NCBI RefSeq assembly: GCF_004011805.1
Contig: NZ_RCHJ01000003.1
Coordinates: forward strand, 1-64,000
DNA length: 64,000 bases
From: Piscinibacter defluvii
Lineage (GTDB): Bacteria; Pseudomonadota; Gammaproteobacteria; Burkholderiales; Burkholderiaceae_C
Reading direction: 5' to 3'
Shown: piece by piece, positions 7,201 through 15,273 of the stretch
How positions within the stretch are numbered: the first letter of the stretch is position 1
Layout of the letters: the number at the start of each line of letters is the position of its first letter
The notes under the pieces: generated by a model
Told to the model about the DNA's origin: nothing
What the model saw: only the letters and a program-made list of their open reading frames with translations
The model's database searches: none
Made by a program: the position numbers and the translations under genes

Positions 7201-8978
7201 CCTGGCTCGCGGCCTACGGTGCGCACGGCTTCTTCGCCGCGCTGCATGCGGTGCTGCGGCTGCAGCTGGCGGTGCTGTTCGGCACGGCCGACGACGCCCT
7301 GCAGGCGGCACGGCGCGCGGACGGCCTGATCGACCACCTGCCGGGCACGATCTGGCCGCTGGCGCACGAGTTCTGGCAGGCGCTGGCGCGCTCCCGCGGC
7401 GCGGACGACGCGGGGCCGGCGCTGCGCGCCGCGCAGGCAGCCTTCGCCGCGCGCGCGCTGCACTGCGCCGAGAACTTCCACGTGCCGGCGCTGCTGCTCG
7501 GCGCCGAACTCGCGCGCCACGAGGGCCGGCCGCACGACGCGATGGCCGAGCTCGACGCGGCGATCGAGTACACCGCGGCGCATCCGCAGCCGGCGCTGCA
7601 GGCGCTGGCGCACGAACGCGCGGCCGGGCTGCGCCGCTCACTCGGCCAGCCGCACCTGGCCGGCCTGCACGAGGCCGCAGCGCAGGCAGCCTACCGGCAA
7701 TGGGGTGCCTTCGCGAAGCTGGCGCCGGCGCCGGCGGACGGCCCGGCGGCGCTGCCCGCCGCAGCGTCCGCTGCCGGCGACGGGCTGGACCTGGCCAGCG
7801 TGCTGCGCGCCGTGCAGGCAATCGCCGCCGAGCCCGATCTGGACCGGCTGCTGGCGCGGCTGATGCACATTGCGCTCGAGAACGCCGGGGCCGAGCGCGG
7901 CGCGCTGGTGCTCGAGACCGACGACGGGCCGCGCGTGCATGCCTTCGACGCGGCCGTCGACGGCCCGGTCGCCGGGGTGGCGCTGGAGCAGTCCGACGCC
8001 GTGCCGGCGGCGCTGGTGCATCTGGTGCGGCGCACCGGCGAGACGCTGGTGCTGGCCGACGCAGCGGTCGACGAGTCGCACGGCGAGGACCCGTACCTGG
8101 TGGCACACCGGCCGCGCTCGCTGCTGGTCCAGCCGGTGCAGCAGCAGGGCCGCCTGCTCGGCGTGCTGGTGCTGGAGAACCGCCACGTGGCCGGCGCATT
8201 CGGCGCGGCACGGCAGCGCCTGCTGACGCTGCTGGCCACGCAGGCCGCGGTGTCGCTCGAGAACGCGCGCCTGCTCGCGGCGGTGGAGGCGGAGAACTCC
8301 GCGCTGCGCCGCGACCTGATCGCCAACGTCTCGCACGACCTGCGCACGCCGCTGGTGTCGCTGCGCGGCTACCTCGAGCTGCTGTGCACCCGCGGCGCGC
8401 AGCTCGATGCGGCGCAGCAGGCCGAGTACCTCGGCATCGCGCTGCGCCAGAGCGAGCGCCTGGGCACGCTGATCGACGAGCTGTTCGAACTCGCCAAGCT
8501 CGACTTCAAGGGCACCACGCCGCAATGCGAGCGCTTCGTGCTGGCCGAGCTGGCGGCCGACGTGGTGCAGAAGTTCGCGCTGGAGGCGCAGTCACGCGGC
8601 GTGAGGCTGCAGCTCGACTCGCCCGATCGGCACGCCTTCGTCGCGGCCGACCTCGGCCTGCTCGAGCGCGTGTTCGAGAACCTGGTCGGCAACGCGCTGC
8701 GCCACACGCCGGCCGGCGGCACGGTCAGCGTGCAGCTCGAGCGTCGCGGCGACACGCTCGAGGTGACGGTGGCCGACACCGGGCGCGGCATCCCGCCCGG
8801 CGAGCTGCCCTTCCTGTTCGACCGCTACTGGCGCGGTCGTGCCTCGGCCGGCGGCGACGGCGCCGGCCTCGGGCTGGCGATCACGCGCCGCATCCTCGAA
8901 CTGCACGGCAGCTCGATCCGCGCCGAAAGCGACGGCGCGAGCGGCAGCCGCTTCCGCTTCGCGCTGCCGCTGGCCTGA
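4236..8978 (+). CDS. Hybrid pseudokinase / AAA ATPase / GAF / sensor histidine kinase
   Basis: A 1580-residue cytosolic multidomain sensor. Residues 1-170 resemble the C-lobe of a Ser/Thr kinase: APEQ near 75, then DVRSDLYLLG. The N-lobe is missing and the HRD-type catalytic loop reads HLGLRPE, so it is probably a pseudokinase. Residues 205-480 form an AAA/STAND ATPase with GWSGIGKT near 228 and LFLDDLQWAD near 353. A long helical TPR-like region follows to about 1180, then a GAF domain (about 1187-1340). The histidine kinase core has NVSHDLRTP with His1367, an N-box near 1482 and GAGLGLAI near 1542. No receiver domain or adjacent response regulator is present. GGGAGG precedes the ATG. The domain order is that of the known trifunctional kinase/ATPase/histidine kinase family. 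Confidence 0.9.
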   Translation: MDPDGESIAHALASGPLPLQAALAVGVQLAAALAERHAAGRLHLGLRPELLRWQAATQRLTLLDAPPAPGYLYVAPEQTGRLERPPDVRSDLYLLGLLLHTLLAGRPPLAADDPLAQVHWHLAGVPEPLVRLRPELPAVLSELVLRLLAKSPDERYQSALGVQRDLERCAHEWAAGATVAPFELGRHDRTALLAPPTRLHGRSRELHQLTEAFEQACAGGRRLVLVEGWSGIGKTALVRQLVRPVTRRQGWFIAGKFDQVARGLPFGGLAQALRALVRQLLGQGEAALVQWRAVLAQALGENAGVLAELLPEIALIVGATPAPQPLPGIEAQNRFRRVLQRFVAALAQPGRPLVLFLDDLQWADAATLSLLEPLLTDPETGSLLLIGAYRDNELDAAPRLVHTLAALQAAGAALQRIVLGPLGEEDLAALVADTLRERAERVAPLAALVQRKTGGNPFFALRFLHVLVQEGQLQHDPRRGAWCWDLEAIARAPLADNVVELMARSIRRLAPSTQATLTLAACIGNRFDAMLLAQVAGRSPSAVEQDLAAAAAAGLIEPADGGEPGHVFLHDRVQQAAYALVPPERREHLHLEIGRLLRARGDDEVVLFDAVQHLARGRRLIEQASERRDTAALHLAAGRRAKASAAHEPALEMLRVGLELAGGGAGRDDELAFALALETADSLMLCGRPEEAQAQLGGLLARGGNPLRQARALRLRSLVFEAGASYAEALASTRAGLAALDAAWPDGAAAQAQALEEEIDRIEALRAGRPIAELIGLPPLQDPAVRLVMTMLTDIWSATYLVGQPTLARLISARLVRLSLQHGHCEESAYGYVTHAITVGAVRAQYAEAYAYGRLALAVNERFGDRLRRAKICQQFHAHVIFWGEPLRHAVDYARAACRAGLDGGDFLYAAYAAGTEPWAAWWSAQDLARFERDTQAAVGLLERLKNRPFADSLRLFIAAARALQGRTAAPLVLSHAGPEGQEGFDEDAWLAAYGAHGFFAALHAVLRLQLAVLFGTADDALQAARRADGLIDHLPGTIWPLAHEFWQALARSRGADDAGPALRAAQAAFAARALHCAENFHVPALLLGAELARHEGRPHDAMAELDAAIEYTAAHPQPALQALAHERAAGLRRSLGQPHLAGLHEAAAQAAYRQWGAFAKLAPAPADGPAALPAAASAAGDGLDLASVLRAVQAIAAEPDLDRLLARLMHIALENAGAERGALVLETDDGPRVHAFDAAVDGPVAGVALEQSDAVPAALVHLVRRTGETLVLADAAVDESHGEDPYLVAHRPRSLLVQPVQQQGRLLGVLVLENRHVAGAFGAARQRLLTLLATQAAVSLENARLLAAVEAENSALRRDLIANVSHDLRTPLVSLRGYLELLCTRGAQLDAAQQAEYLGIALRQSERLGTLIDELFELAKLDFKGTTPQCERFVLAELAADVVQKFALEAQSRGVRLQLDSPDRHAFVAADLGLLERVFENLVGNALRHTPAGGTVSVQLERRGDTLEVTVADTGRGIPPGELPFLFDRYWRGRASAGGDGAGLGLAITRRILELHGSSIRAESDGASGSRFRFALPLA

Positions 8979-10493
8979 TCAGGCCGCCATCCAGCGCGCC
9001 GCCAGCGCCGCGTCGTCCCAGGGCCGGTCGGTGGCCAGGCTCAGCGTGTGCGGGCGCTCGTCGTCGGCGAGCGGCTCGACGAACTCCTGCTGCGCCGCCA
9101 GCACGGCGAGGTCGGCCTCGGACGGGTCGTCGCCGCGCCGGTCGCGGCCGGCCACGCGCTCGCGCAGCAGCGCCCCGGGCGCGCTGCAGGCCAGCACGTG
9201 GAACGGCACGCGCAGGTCGAAGGCGAGGGCATGGAAGCGATCGCGCTCGCAGCGGCGCAGGAAGGCGGCGTCGACGATCACCGGCCAGCCGGCCTGCAGC
9301 GCGGTGCGCGCGCGCTGCAGCAGCTCGTCGTAGGTGCGTGCGGTGGCCGCCGGCGTGTAGATGCCGCCGGGCACCTGCGCGGCCGAGCGCGCCAGCGGCG
9401 CGAGCCCGAACAGGCGCTTGCGCTCGACGTCCGAGCGCAGCCGCACCGCGCCGGCCTGCGCCGCGAGCAGCGCCGCCGCGTGGCTCTTGCCGCTGCCCGA
9501 CAGGCCGTGGGTCAGCAGCAGGCGCGGCGTTGCCGCGCTGCTCAGGCGCTGTGCGAGCGCCAGGTAGTCCGGCCCTTGTTCGGCCGCCGGCCGCAAACGT
9601 GACACCAGGGCCCGCACCAGCGCACGGTGCACGAGGTAGAAGCGCAGCAGCGTCAGGCCGGCATGGTCGCCGGTGGCGGCCAGCCAGCCGTCGAGGAAGC
9701 GCCAGGCCAGCGCCGGTCGTTCGTGCGCCAGCAGGTCCATCATCAGGAAGCCGGCGTCGTCGATCACGTCGATCCAGCGCAGCGCCGGGTCGAACTCGAT
9801 GCCGTCGAAGGCGGTCACCTCGCCGTCGGGCAGGCGCAGGGTGTTGGCCAGGTGCAGGTCGCCGTGCACCTCGCGCACGCGTCCGGCACGCAGGCGCTGG
9901 CGCAGCGTGCCGGCCAGGCGCGCCAGCTCGGCGTCGGCCCAGCGCGCCAGTGCCGGCTGCGCCGCACCGTGCGCGGCCAGGCGCTCCAGCACGCCGTGCG
10001 TGGCGGCGGCCACGGCGGCCGGCGTGCCCCAGGGGCCCTCGGCCGGCGCGGCCGGCGCCGCCTCGTGGAAGGCGGCGATGCGCTCGGCCAGGCGGTCGAT
10101 CTCCTCGGCCTGCAGCGTGCCGGCTGCGAGCCGCTCGGACAGCAGCGCGCCGGCCGGGAAGCGCCGCATGTGCAGCACGTGGTCGAGCACCGCACCGCGG
10201 CCGCCAAGCCGTGGCGCCGCCGGCGTGCCGGTGACCGGCACGACCTCCAGGTACAGCGCCGGCGCGAGGCGCCGGTTCAGGCGCAACTCCTCCTCGCAGG
10301 CGTGGCGGCGTGCCGCCACGCTGGAGAAGTCCAGGAAACCGAGCGCCACCGGCTTCTTCAGCTTCCAGGCATCGTCGCCGGCCAGCAGCACCCAGGAGAT
10401 GTGGGTCTCGATCAACTCGACCGGCCTGCCGCCGGCGGACAGGGCGCGGCGCAGCCCCTCGAGCAGCGTGTGGTCCGGTGCGGGGGTCTCCAT
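8979..10493 (-). CDS. Bifunctional APH-like / P-loop kinase (AAA family ATPase)
   Basis: A 504-residue, two-domain protein. The first 320 residues resemble aminoglycoside phosphotransferases and related small-molecule kinases, with the catalytic HGDLHLAN motif and the metal-binding FDGIEFDPALRWIDV segment. The C-terminal 180 residues are a P-loop kinase, with THGLSGSGKS and a later RSDVERKR. The arrangement is common in proteobacteria and its substrate is not known. The start at 10493 follows from the alignment of the two domains and the end of the preceding hairpin region. The stop codon directly abuts the stop of the convergent histidine kinase gene with no bases between. Confidence 0.8.
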   Translation of the reverse strand: METPAPDHTLLEGLRRALSAGGRPVELIETHISWVLLAGDDAWKLKKPVALGFLDFSSVAARRHACEEELRLNRRLAPALYLEVVPVTGTPAAPRLGGRGAVLDHVLHMRRFPAGALLSERLAAGTLQAEEIDRLAERIAAFHEAAPAAPAEGPWGTPAAVAAATHGVLERLAAHGAAQPALARWADAELARLAGTLRQRLRAGRVREVHGDLHLANTLRLPDGEVTAFDGIEFDPALRWIDVIDDAGFLMMDLLAHERPALAWRFLDGWLAATGDHAGLTLLRFYLVHRALVRALVSRLRPAAEQGPDYLALAQRLSSAATPRLLLTHGLSGSGKSHAAALLAAQAGAVRLRSDVERKRLFGLAPLARSAAQVPGGIYTPAATARTYDELLQRARTALQAGWPVIVDAAFLRRCERDRFHALAFDLRVPFHVLACSAPGALLRERVAGRDRRGDDPSEADLAVLAAQQEFVEPLADDERPHTLSLATDRPWDDAALAARWMAA

Positions 10494-10517
10494 GCGCTTC
10501 ACTTTAGGCGCTCGGGG

Positions 10518-10545
10518 GCGCGCCCGATTGAGGGCGCGCAATCGG
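10518..10545 (-). promoter_or_regulatory. Two mutually exclusive hairpins between genes
   Basis: GCGCGCCC (10518-10525) pairs perfectly with GGGCGCGC (10532-10539). Alternatively CCGATTG (10524-10530) pairs with CAATCGG (10539-10545). The stems overlap and cannot both form. They occupy most of the 62-bp gap between the acyl-CoA synthetase gene and the downstream APH-like kinase gene, so a terminator or attenuator role is possible. No T-tract is visible. Confidence 0.35.
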
Positions 10546-10555
10546 CAAGGTGTGG

Positions 10556-13219
10556 TCAGGCGAGCGAGCGGTGTAGCTCGACCAGGCCGGAGCGCGACGG
10601 CGCGAGCGTGAAGCCGGCGCGCCGGGCCAGCGCGGCCATGCCCGGGTTCTCGGGCAGGCACTCGCCGTAGACCTCGCGCACGCCGCGCTGGCGCAGGTAG
10701 GCCAGCAGCTTGTCGAGCAGCGCGCGGCCCAGGCCACGGCGTTGCCAGCCGGTGCGCACCTGCACCGCGAACTCGGCATGCCGGCCGTCCGGATCGCACA
10801 CCGCGCGCGCCTCGCCGAGCAGCGCGTCGTCGCCGTCGCCGGGCAGCAGCGCGACGAAGGTCATCTCGCGGTCGTAGTCGATCTGGCTGTAGCGTGCCAG
10901 CTCGGAGTGCGGCACCTCGCGGCGCGTGAAGAAGAAGCGCAGCCGCATGTCGGCCGGCGTGGCGTGGGCGTAGAAGGACTGCAGGCGCGCCTCGTCCTCG
11001 GGCCGGATCGGGCGCAGTTGCACGCTGCGGCCGTCGACCTCGATCGACTGCTCGTGCTCGCCCGGGTAGGGCAGGATGGCCAGGCGTTCGCCGGGCCGCG
11101 CGGTGGTGGCGTGCACCTTCACGCGCGCGTCCAGCGCGATCACCCCGCGCTCGTCGGCGAGCAGCGGGTTGATGTCGAGCTCGAGCAGCTCGGGCAGGTC
11201 GCACACCATCTGCGAGACGCGCAGCAGGCTGTCGGCCAGTGCCTCGCGGTCGACAGCCGCGCGGTCGCGGTAGCCGGCCAGCAATGCGGCGATGCGGGTG
11301 CGCCCGATCAGGTCGTGCGCCAGCACGCTGTTCAGCGGCGGCAGGGCCATCGCGCGGTCCTTCAGCACCTCGACTGCGGTGCCGCCCTGGCCGAACAGCA
11401 GCACCGGGCCGAACACCGGGTCGCTGGCGACGCCGACGATCAGCTCGTGCGCATGCGACCGGCGCACCATCGCCTGCACCGTGAAGCCCTCGAGCCGGGC
11501 GTCCGGGCGCAGCGTGTGCACCCGCGCGGACATGGCGCGCGCCGCGCCGCGCACCGCGGCGGCATCGGGCAGGTCGAGCGCCACGCCGCCGACGTCGGAC
11601 TTGTGCGAGATCTGCGGCGAGACGATCTTCAGCACCACCGGGAAGCCGATCGCCTCGGCCGCCGCGACGGCGGCCTCGGCGTCGGGCACGCGGCGCGTCT
11701 CGACCACCGGCACGCCATAGGCGGCCAGCAGCGCCTTGGCCTCGAACTCGTCGAGCATGTCGCGCCCGTCGGCCAGCACGTGCCGCAGCAGCGCACGTGC
11801 CTCGTCGGGGCGGTGCGCGAAGCCGGGCGCGGCGCGCGGCGTCTGCAGCAGCGCCTCGCGGTTGCGCCGGTACTGCACCATGTGCACGAAGGCGGCCACC
11901 GCGCGCTCGGGCGTGGCGTAGGTCGGCACGCCGGCGCGCGCGGTGAGATCCGCGGCCTCGTGCACCACGTCGGCGCCCATCCAGCAGGCCAGCACCGGCT
12001 TGCCCGGCGCGGCCAGCAGCGGCACCACCGCCTGCGCGATCTCGCGGCTGGGCACCACCGCCGTCGGCGCGTGCATGAACAGCACCGCGTCGACCTCCGG
12101 CGCGGCCAGCAGCACCTGCAACGCGGCGGTGTAGCGGCCGGTCGGTGCGTCGCCGATCAGGTCGACCGGGTTGCCGCGCGACCAGGTGGCCGGCAGCGCC
12201 GCGTCGAGCGCGGCCAGCGTGGCCTCGGAGAGCGTGGCGAGCCGCCCGCCGGCCAGCGCCAGCGCATCGGCCGCCAGCACGCCGGCGCCGCCGCCGTTGG
12301 TGACGATCGCGAGCCGGTCGCCCTGCAGGCGGCGCGCACGCGCCAGCGTCTCGGCGGCGTCGAACAGGTTGTCGAGCGTCGCCACGCGCAGCATGCCGGC
12401 GCGGCGCACCGCGGCGTCGAACACGTCGTCCGAGCCGGCCAGCGCGCCGGTGTGCGAGGCGGCCGCCTTGGCGCCCTCCGGCGCGCGGCCCGACTTGACC
12501 ACGATGACCGGCTTGTTGCGCGAGGCCGCGCGCGCCGCCGACATGAACTTGCGCGCCTGCTTCACCGACTCGAGGTAGAGCAGCAGCGCGCCGGTGTCGG
12601 GGTCGCAGGCGAGGTAGTCGAGCAGGTCGCCGACGTCGACGTCGGCGCTGTCGCCCAGCGAGACGAAATGCGAGAAGCCGATGGTGTTGGAGTTGGCCCA
12701 GTCGAGCAGCGCGGTGGCCAGCGCGCCCGACTGCGACACGAAGGCGAGCCGCCCCGGCATCGCGTTGGTGTGGGCGAAGCTCGCGTTCAGCTTCGCGCCC
12801 GGCACCAGCGTGCCCAGGCAGTTGGGGCCGAGCAGTCGCAGCAGGTGCGGCCGCGCCGCATCGAGCATGGCCTGCTCGAGGCTGCGGCCGTCGCCGTGCG
12901 GCGCCTTCAGGCCGGCGGTGAGCACGATCGCGGCCCGGTTGCCCTTGCGGCCGAGCTGATCGACCAGGCCCGGCACCGTGGCGGCCGGCGTGCACAGCAC
13001 CGCCAGGTCGGGGGCCTCGGGCAGCGCCGCCACGTCGGCGTAGGCCGGCCGCCCGGCCACCTCCGCGTGGCGCGGATTGACGGGCCAGACCGGGCCGTCG
13101 AAGCCGGCGTCCAGCAGGTTGCGCATCACCAGCGCGCCGAGGCTGAGGGGCCGGTCGGAGGCGCCGATGACGGCGATCGATCGCGGGCGGAACAGCTGTT
13201 CGAGGTTGCGTACGCTCAT
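10556..13219 (-). CDS. NDP-forming acyl-CoA synthetase / GNAT acetyltransferase (PatZ/Pat-like)
   Basis: An 887-residue fusion. The N-terminal CoA-binding fold begins SIAVIGASDRP. A succinyl-CoA ligase-like domain follows with SHTGALAGSD, holding the conserved His of NDP-forming acyl-CoA synthetases. An ATP-grasp domain begins around EFEAKALLAAYGVPVVETRR, and a C-terminal GNAT domain has the acetyl-CoA loop RTGWQRRGLGRALL. This is the architecture of E. coli PatZ (YfiQ) and Salmonella Pat, which acetylate lysines of acetyl-CoA synthetase. In PatZ the synthetase His is replaced; here the SHTGA His is present, so the synthetase half may still be active. It starts 4 bp after the PHA synthase stop, so the two are probably one operon. 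Confidence 0.88.
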   Translation of the reverse strand: MSVRNLEQLFRPRSIAVIGASDRPLSLGALVMRNLLDAGFDGPVWPVNPRHAEVAGRPAYADVAALPEAPDLAVLCTPAATVPGLVDQLGRKGNRAAIVLTAGLKAPHGDGRSLEQAMLDAARPHLLRLLGPNCLGTLVPGAKLNASFAHTNAMPGRLAFVSQSGALATALLDWANSNTIGFSHFVSLGDSADVDVGDLLDYLACDPDTGALLLYLESVKQARKFMSAARAASRNKPVIVVKSGRAPEGAKAAASHTGALAGSDDVFDAAVRRAGMLRVATLDNLFDAAETLARARRLQGDRLAIVTNGGGAGVLAADALALAGGRLATLSEATLAALDAALPATWSRGNPVDLIGDAPTGRYTAALQVLLAAPEVDAVLFMHAPTAVVPSREIAQAVVPLLAAPGKPVLACWMGADVVHEAADLTARAGVPTYATPERAVAAFVHMVQYRRNREALLQTPRAAPGFAHRPDEARALLRHVLADGRDMLDEFEAKALLAAYGVPVVETRRVPDAEAAVAAAEAIGFPVVLKIVSPQISHKSDVGGVALDLPDAAAVRGAARAMSARVHTLRPDARLEGFTVQAMVRRSHAHELIVGVASDPVFGPVLLFGQGGTAVEVLKDRAMALPPLNSVLAHDLIGRTRIAALLAGYRDRAAVDREALADSLLRVSQMVCDLPELLELDINPLLADERGVIALDARVKVHATTARPGERLAILPYPGEHEQSIEVDGRSVQLRPIRPEDEARLQSFYAHATPADMRLRFFFTRREVPHSELARYSQIDYDREMTFVALLPGDGDDALLGEARAVCDPDGRHAEFAVQVRTGWQRRGLGRALLDKLLAYLRQRGVREVYGECLPENPGMAALARRAGFTLAPSRSGLVELHRSLA

Positions 13220-13223
13220 GCAC

Positions 13224-14966
13224 TCAAGTCTGCATGACGTAGCGACCGGGGGCGTCGTCCAGCGGCGTCAGCACGCCGCCGCCGGGCGTCGGCGGCTTGA
13301 CCGGCCGGCCGGAGCGACCGGCCAGCCAGCCCTGCCAGGCCGTCCACCACGAGCCGGCATGGCGCGGCGCGGTGTCGAGCCAGTCCTGCGGGTCCTGGTA
13401 GGCATCGCCGCGGCGGCGCAGCACGCGCCGGTAGCTCGCACCGGCATAGGCGCCCGGCCCCTCGGGCGGGTTGACGATGCCCACGTTGTGGCCGCCGCTG
13501 GTCAGCACGAAGTCGATCTCGGTGTCGCTCAGCAGGTGGATCTTGTAGACCGAACGCCAGGGCGACACGTGGTCGCGCTCGGTGGCGACGCAGAACACCG
13601 GCAGGCGGATGTCCTGCACCGCCACCGGCCGGTCGCGCACGCGCCAGCGGCCCTCGGCCAGGTCGTTGTGCAGGTACAGGCCGCGCAGGTACTCGCCGTG
13701 CATGCGTGCGGGCATGCGCGTGGCATCGGCGTTCCAGGCGCGCAACTCGGTCAGCGGCGTCTGCGCGCCCATCAGGTACTCGTGCACGAGCTTGGACCAG
13801 ACCAGGTCCTTGGAGTTGATCAGCGCGAACGCGCCGGCCATCTGGCGACCGTCCAGCCCGCCGTGCTCGGCCATCACGTCCTCGAGGAAGGCGACCTGGC
13901 TCTCGTCGATGAACAGGCCGAGCTCGCCGGGCTCCTCGAAGTCGATCTGCGCGGCCAGCAGCGAGAGCGACTTCAGCGCCGTGCCGTCGTCGCGCGCCAG
14001 CGCGGCGGCGGCGATTGCCAGCAGCGTGCCGCCGAGGCAGTAGCCGGCGGCGTGGATGCCGCGCCCGGGCAAGGCGCGCTGCACCGCGTCGAGTGCGGCC
14101 AGCACGCCGAGCTCGACATAGTCCTCCATCGACAGGTCGCGGTCCTGCGGGCCCGGGTTGAGCCAGGAGATCATGAACACCGTGTGGCCCTGCGCGACCA
14201 GCCAGCGCACCAGCGAGTTGTGCGGCGCGAGGTCGAGGATGTAGTACTTCATGATCCACGACGGCACGATCAGCAGCGGCTCGGGGTGCACCCTGGCCGT
14301 GGCCGGCGCGTACTGGATCAGCTCGATCAGCCGGTTGCGGAACACCACCTTGCCGGGCGTCAGCGCGACCGTCTGGCCGGGCAGGAACTTCTCCGCGTCC
14401 TTGGGCTTGCCGTCGGACCAGACCGCGGCGGCGTCGCGCCACCAGTTGGCCGCGCCCTGCGCCAGGTTCATGCCGCCGGTGCGCCAGGTCTCCTGCAGCA
14501 CCTCGGGATTGAGCGCCACGGCGTTGGACGGCGAGACCATGTCCAGCGCCTGGCGCGCGACGAACGCGGCCACCTGCTCGTGATGCGGCGACACGCCGCG
14601 CACGCCGTGCGTGGCCTGCTGCCACCAGTCCTCGCACAGCAGGAAGCCCTGTGCCAGCGCCTGCCAGGGCAGGGGCTGCCAGGCCGGGTGGGCGAAACGC
14701 GGGTCGCGCGGGGCCGGTGCCGAACCGTCCTCGCCCTGGCCCACGGCGGCGGCCTGCCACCACAGCCACCAGCGCATCGCCTGGCGCAGCGCGCTCTCGC
14801 CGAGCTCGAGCTGCTTGCCCGGTGACAGCGCCAGGTGCGCGGCCCAGTCGAACAGCGCGCTGCCCACCGCGATCGGCGAGATGCCGTGCGTGGCACGGCC
14901 GAGCGCGGACTTCAGCGGGAGGTCGAAGGCCGGCGACGCGGCGCTGGGATGGGACGGCTCGGGCAT
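13224..14966 (-). CDS. phaC: Poly(3-hydroxyalkanoate) synthase, class I-like
   Basis: A 580-residue polymerase that would join (R)-3-hydroxyacyl-CoA units into PHA granules. It shows the family's lipase-like box GYCLGGT with the nucleophile C310, the Asp-bearing ATERDHVSPWRSVYK segment, the catalytic His in TSGGHNVGIVNPP, and the conserved PSWIMKYYILDL and N-terminal WFREN-like blocks. The N-terminus is shorter than in canonical PhaC1, as in the second PhaC paralogs of Burkholderiales. The gene leads a minus-strand operon with the acyl-CoA synthetase/GNAT gene. A separate phaA/phaB cluster is expected elsewhere, as none is here. Confidence 0.9.
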   Translation of the reverse strand: MPEPSHPSAASPAFDLPLKSALGRATHGISPIAVGSALFDWAAHLALSPGKQLELGESALRQAMRWWLWWQAAAVGQGEDGSAPAPRDPRFAHPAWQPLPWQALAQGFLLCEDWWQQATHGVRGVSPHHEQVAAFVARQALDMVSPSNAVALNPEVLQETWRTGGMNLAQGAANWWRDAAAVWSDGKPKDAEKFLPGQTVALTPGKVVFRNRLIELIQYAPATARVHPEPLLIVPSWIMKYYILDLAPHNSLVRWLVAQGHTVFMISWLNPGPQDRDLSMEDYVELGVLAALDAVQRALPGRGIHAAGYCLGGTLLAIAAAALARDDGTALKSLSLLAAQIDFEEPGELGLFIDESQVAFLEDVMAEHGGLDGRQMAGAFALINSKDLVWSKLVHEYLMGAQTPLTELRAWNADATRMPARMHGEYLRGLYLHNDLAEGRWRVRDRPVAVQDIRLPVFCVATERDHVSPWRSVYKIHLLSDTEIDFVLTSGGHNVGIVNPPEGPGAYAGASYRRVLRRRGDAYQDPQDWLDTAPRHAGSWWTAWQGWLAGRSGRPVKPPTPGGGVLTPLDDAPGRYVMQT

Positions 14967-15273
14967 GAATGGTGGGCAGGCAGGACCAACCGTTGATGCT
15001 GGCCGCGGGCCGCGGATGCCGGTTTGCGCGTTGTCAATGCGCGACGGCCGTAGCGATTGAACACATCTGAATCACTTGCCGCCGGGCTGGCGCGGCCAGT
15101 CACGATTTCTTGTGCGACCGCGTGTAACGATTTCGCCGTTTGCCAAGTTTTGACGCATTTTCCGAGCATCAAAGCTTGAAGATGCGCCGCCAATGAGCTT
15201 CGGGCTTGACGCGGTTGCGATCCACCCCGGGGCCATGAAGTTCCGCTCCGTGCTCAGGGAAACAGGGTCGTCC
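14967..15273. promoter_or_regulatory. Divergent intergenic region, likely promoter of the envelope/redox locus
   Basis: This 307-bp gap separates phaC (minus) from the seventeen-gene plus-strand locus. From 15040 to 15180 it is clearly richer in A+T than its surroundings, which fits promoters. TTGACG at 15150-15155 could be a -35 element, but no good -10 lies at the right spacing. No strong inverted repeat was seen. No gene is supported here apart from possible longer N-termini of the ApbE gene. Confidence 0.35.

Noticed and set aside
4212-7613. Minus-strand 1133-codon frame opposite the histidine kinase
   Set aside because: Composition is dominated by Gln/Arg/Gly with no motif. The plus strand holds a multidomain protein with intact catalytic boxes.
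8979-13223. A single 1414-codon minus-strand frame covering two genes
   Set aside because: Its C-terminal third is the APH-like kinase in frame, but the first two thirds are an Arg-rich shadow of the acyl-CoA synthetase/GNAT gene, which reads cleanly in another frame.
15150-15178. Sigma-70 promoter before the apbE gene
   Set aside because: TTGACG is good but the hexamer 17 bp later (AGCTTG) is a poor -10. It was kept only as a possibility inside the intergenic entry.
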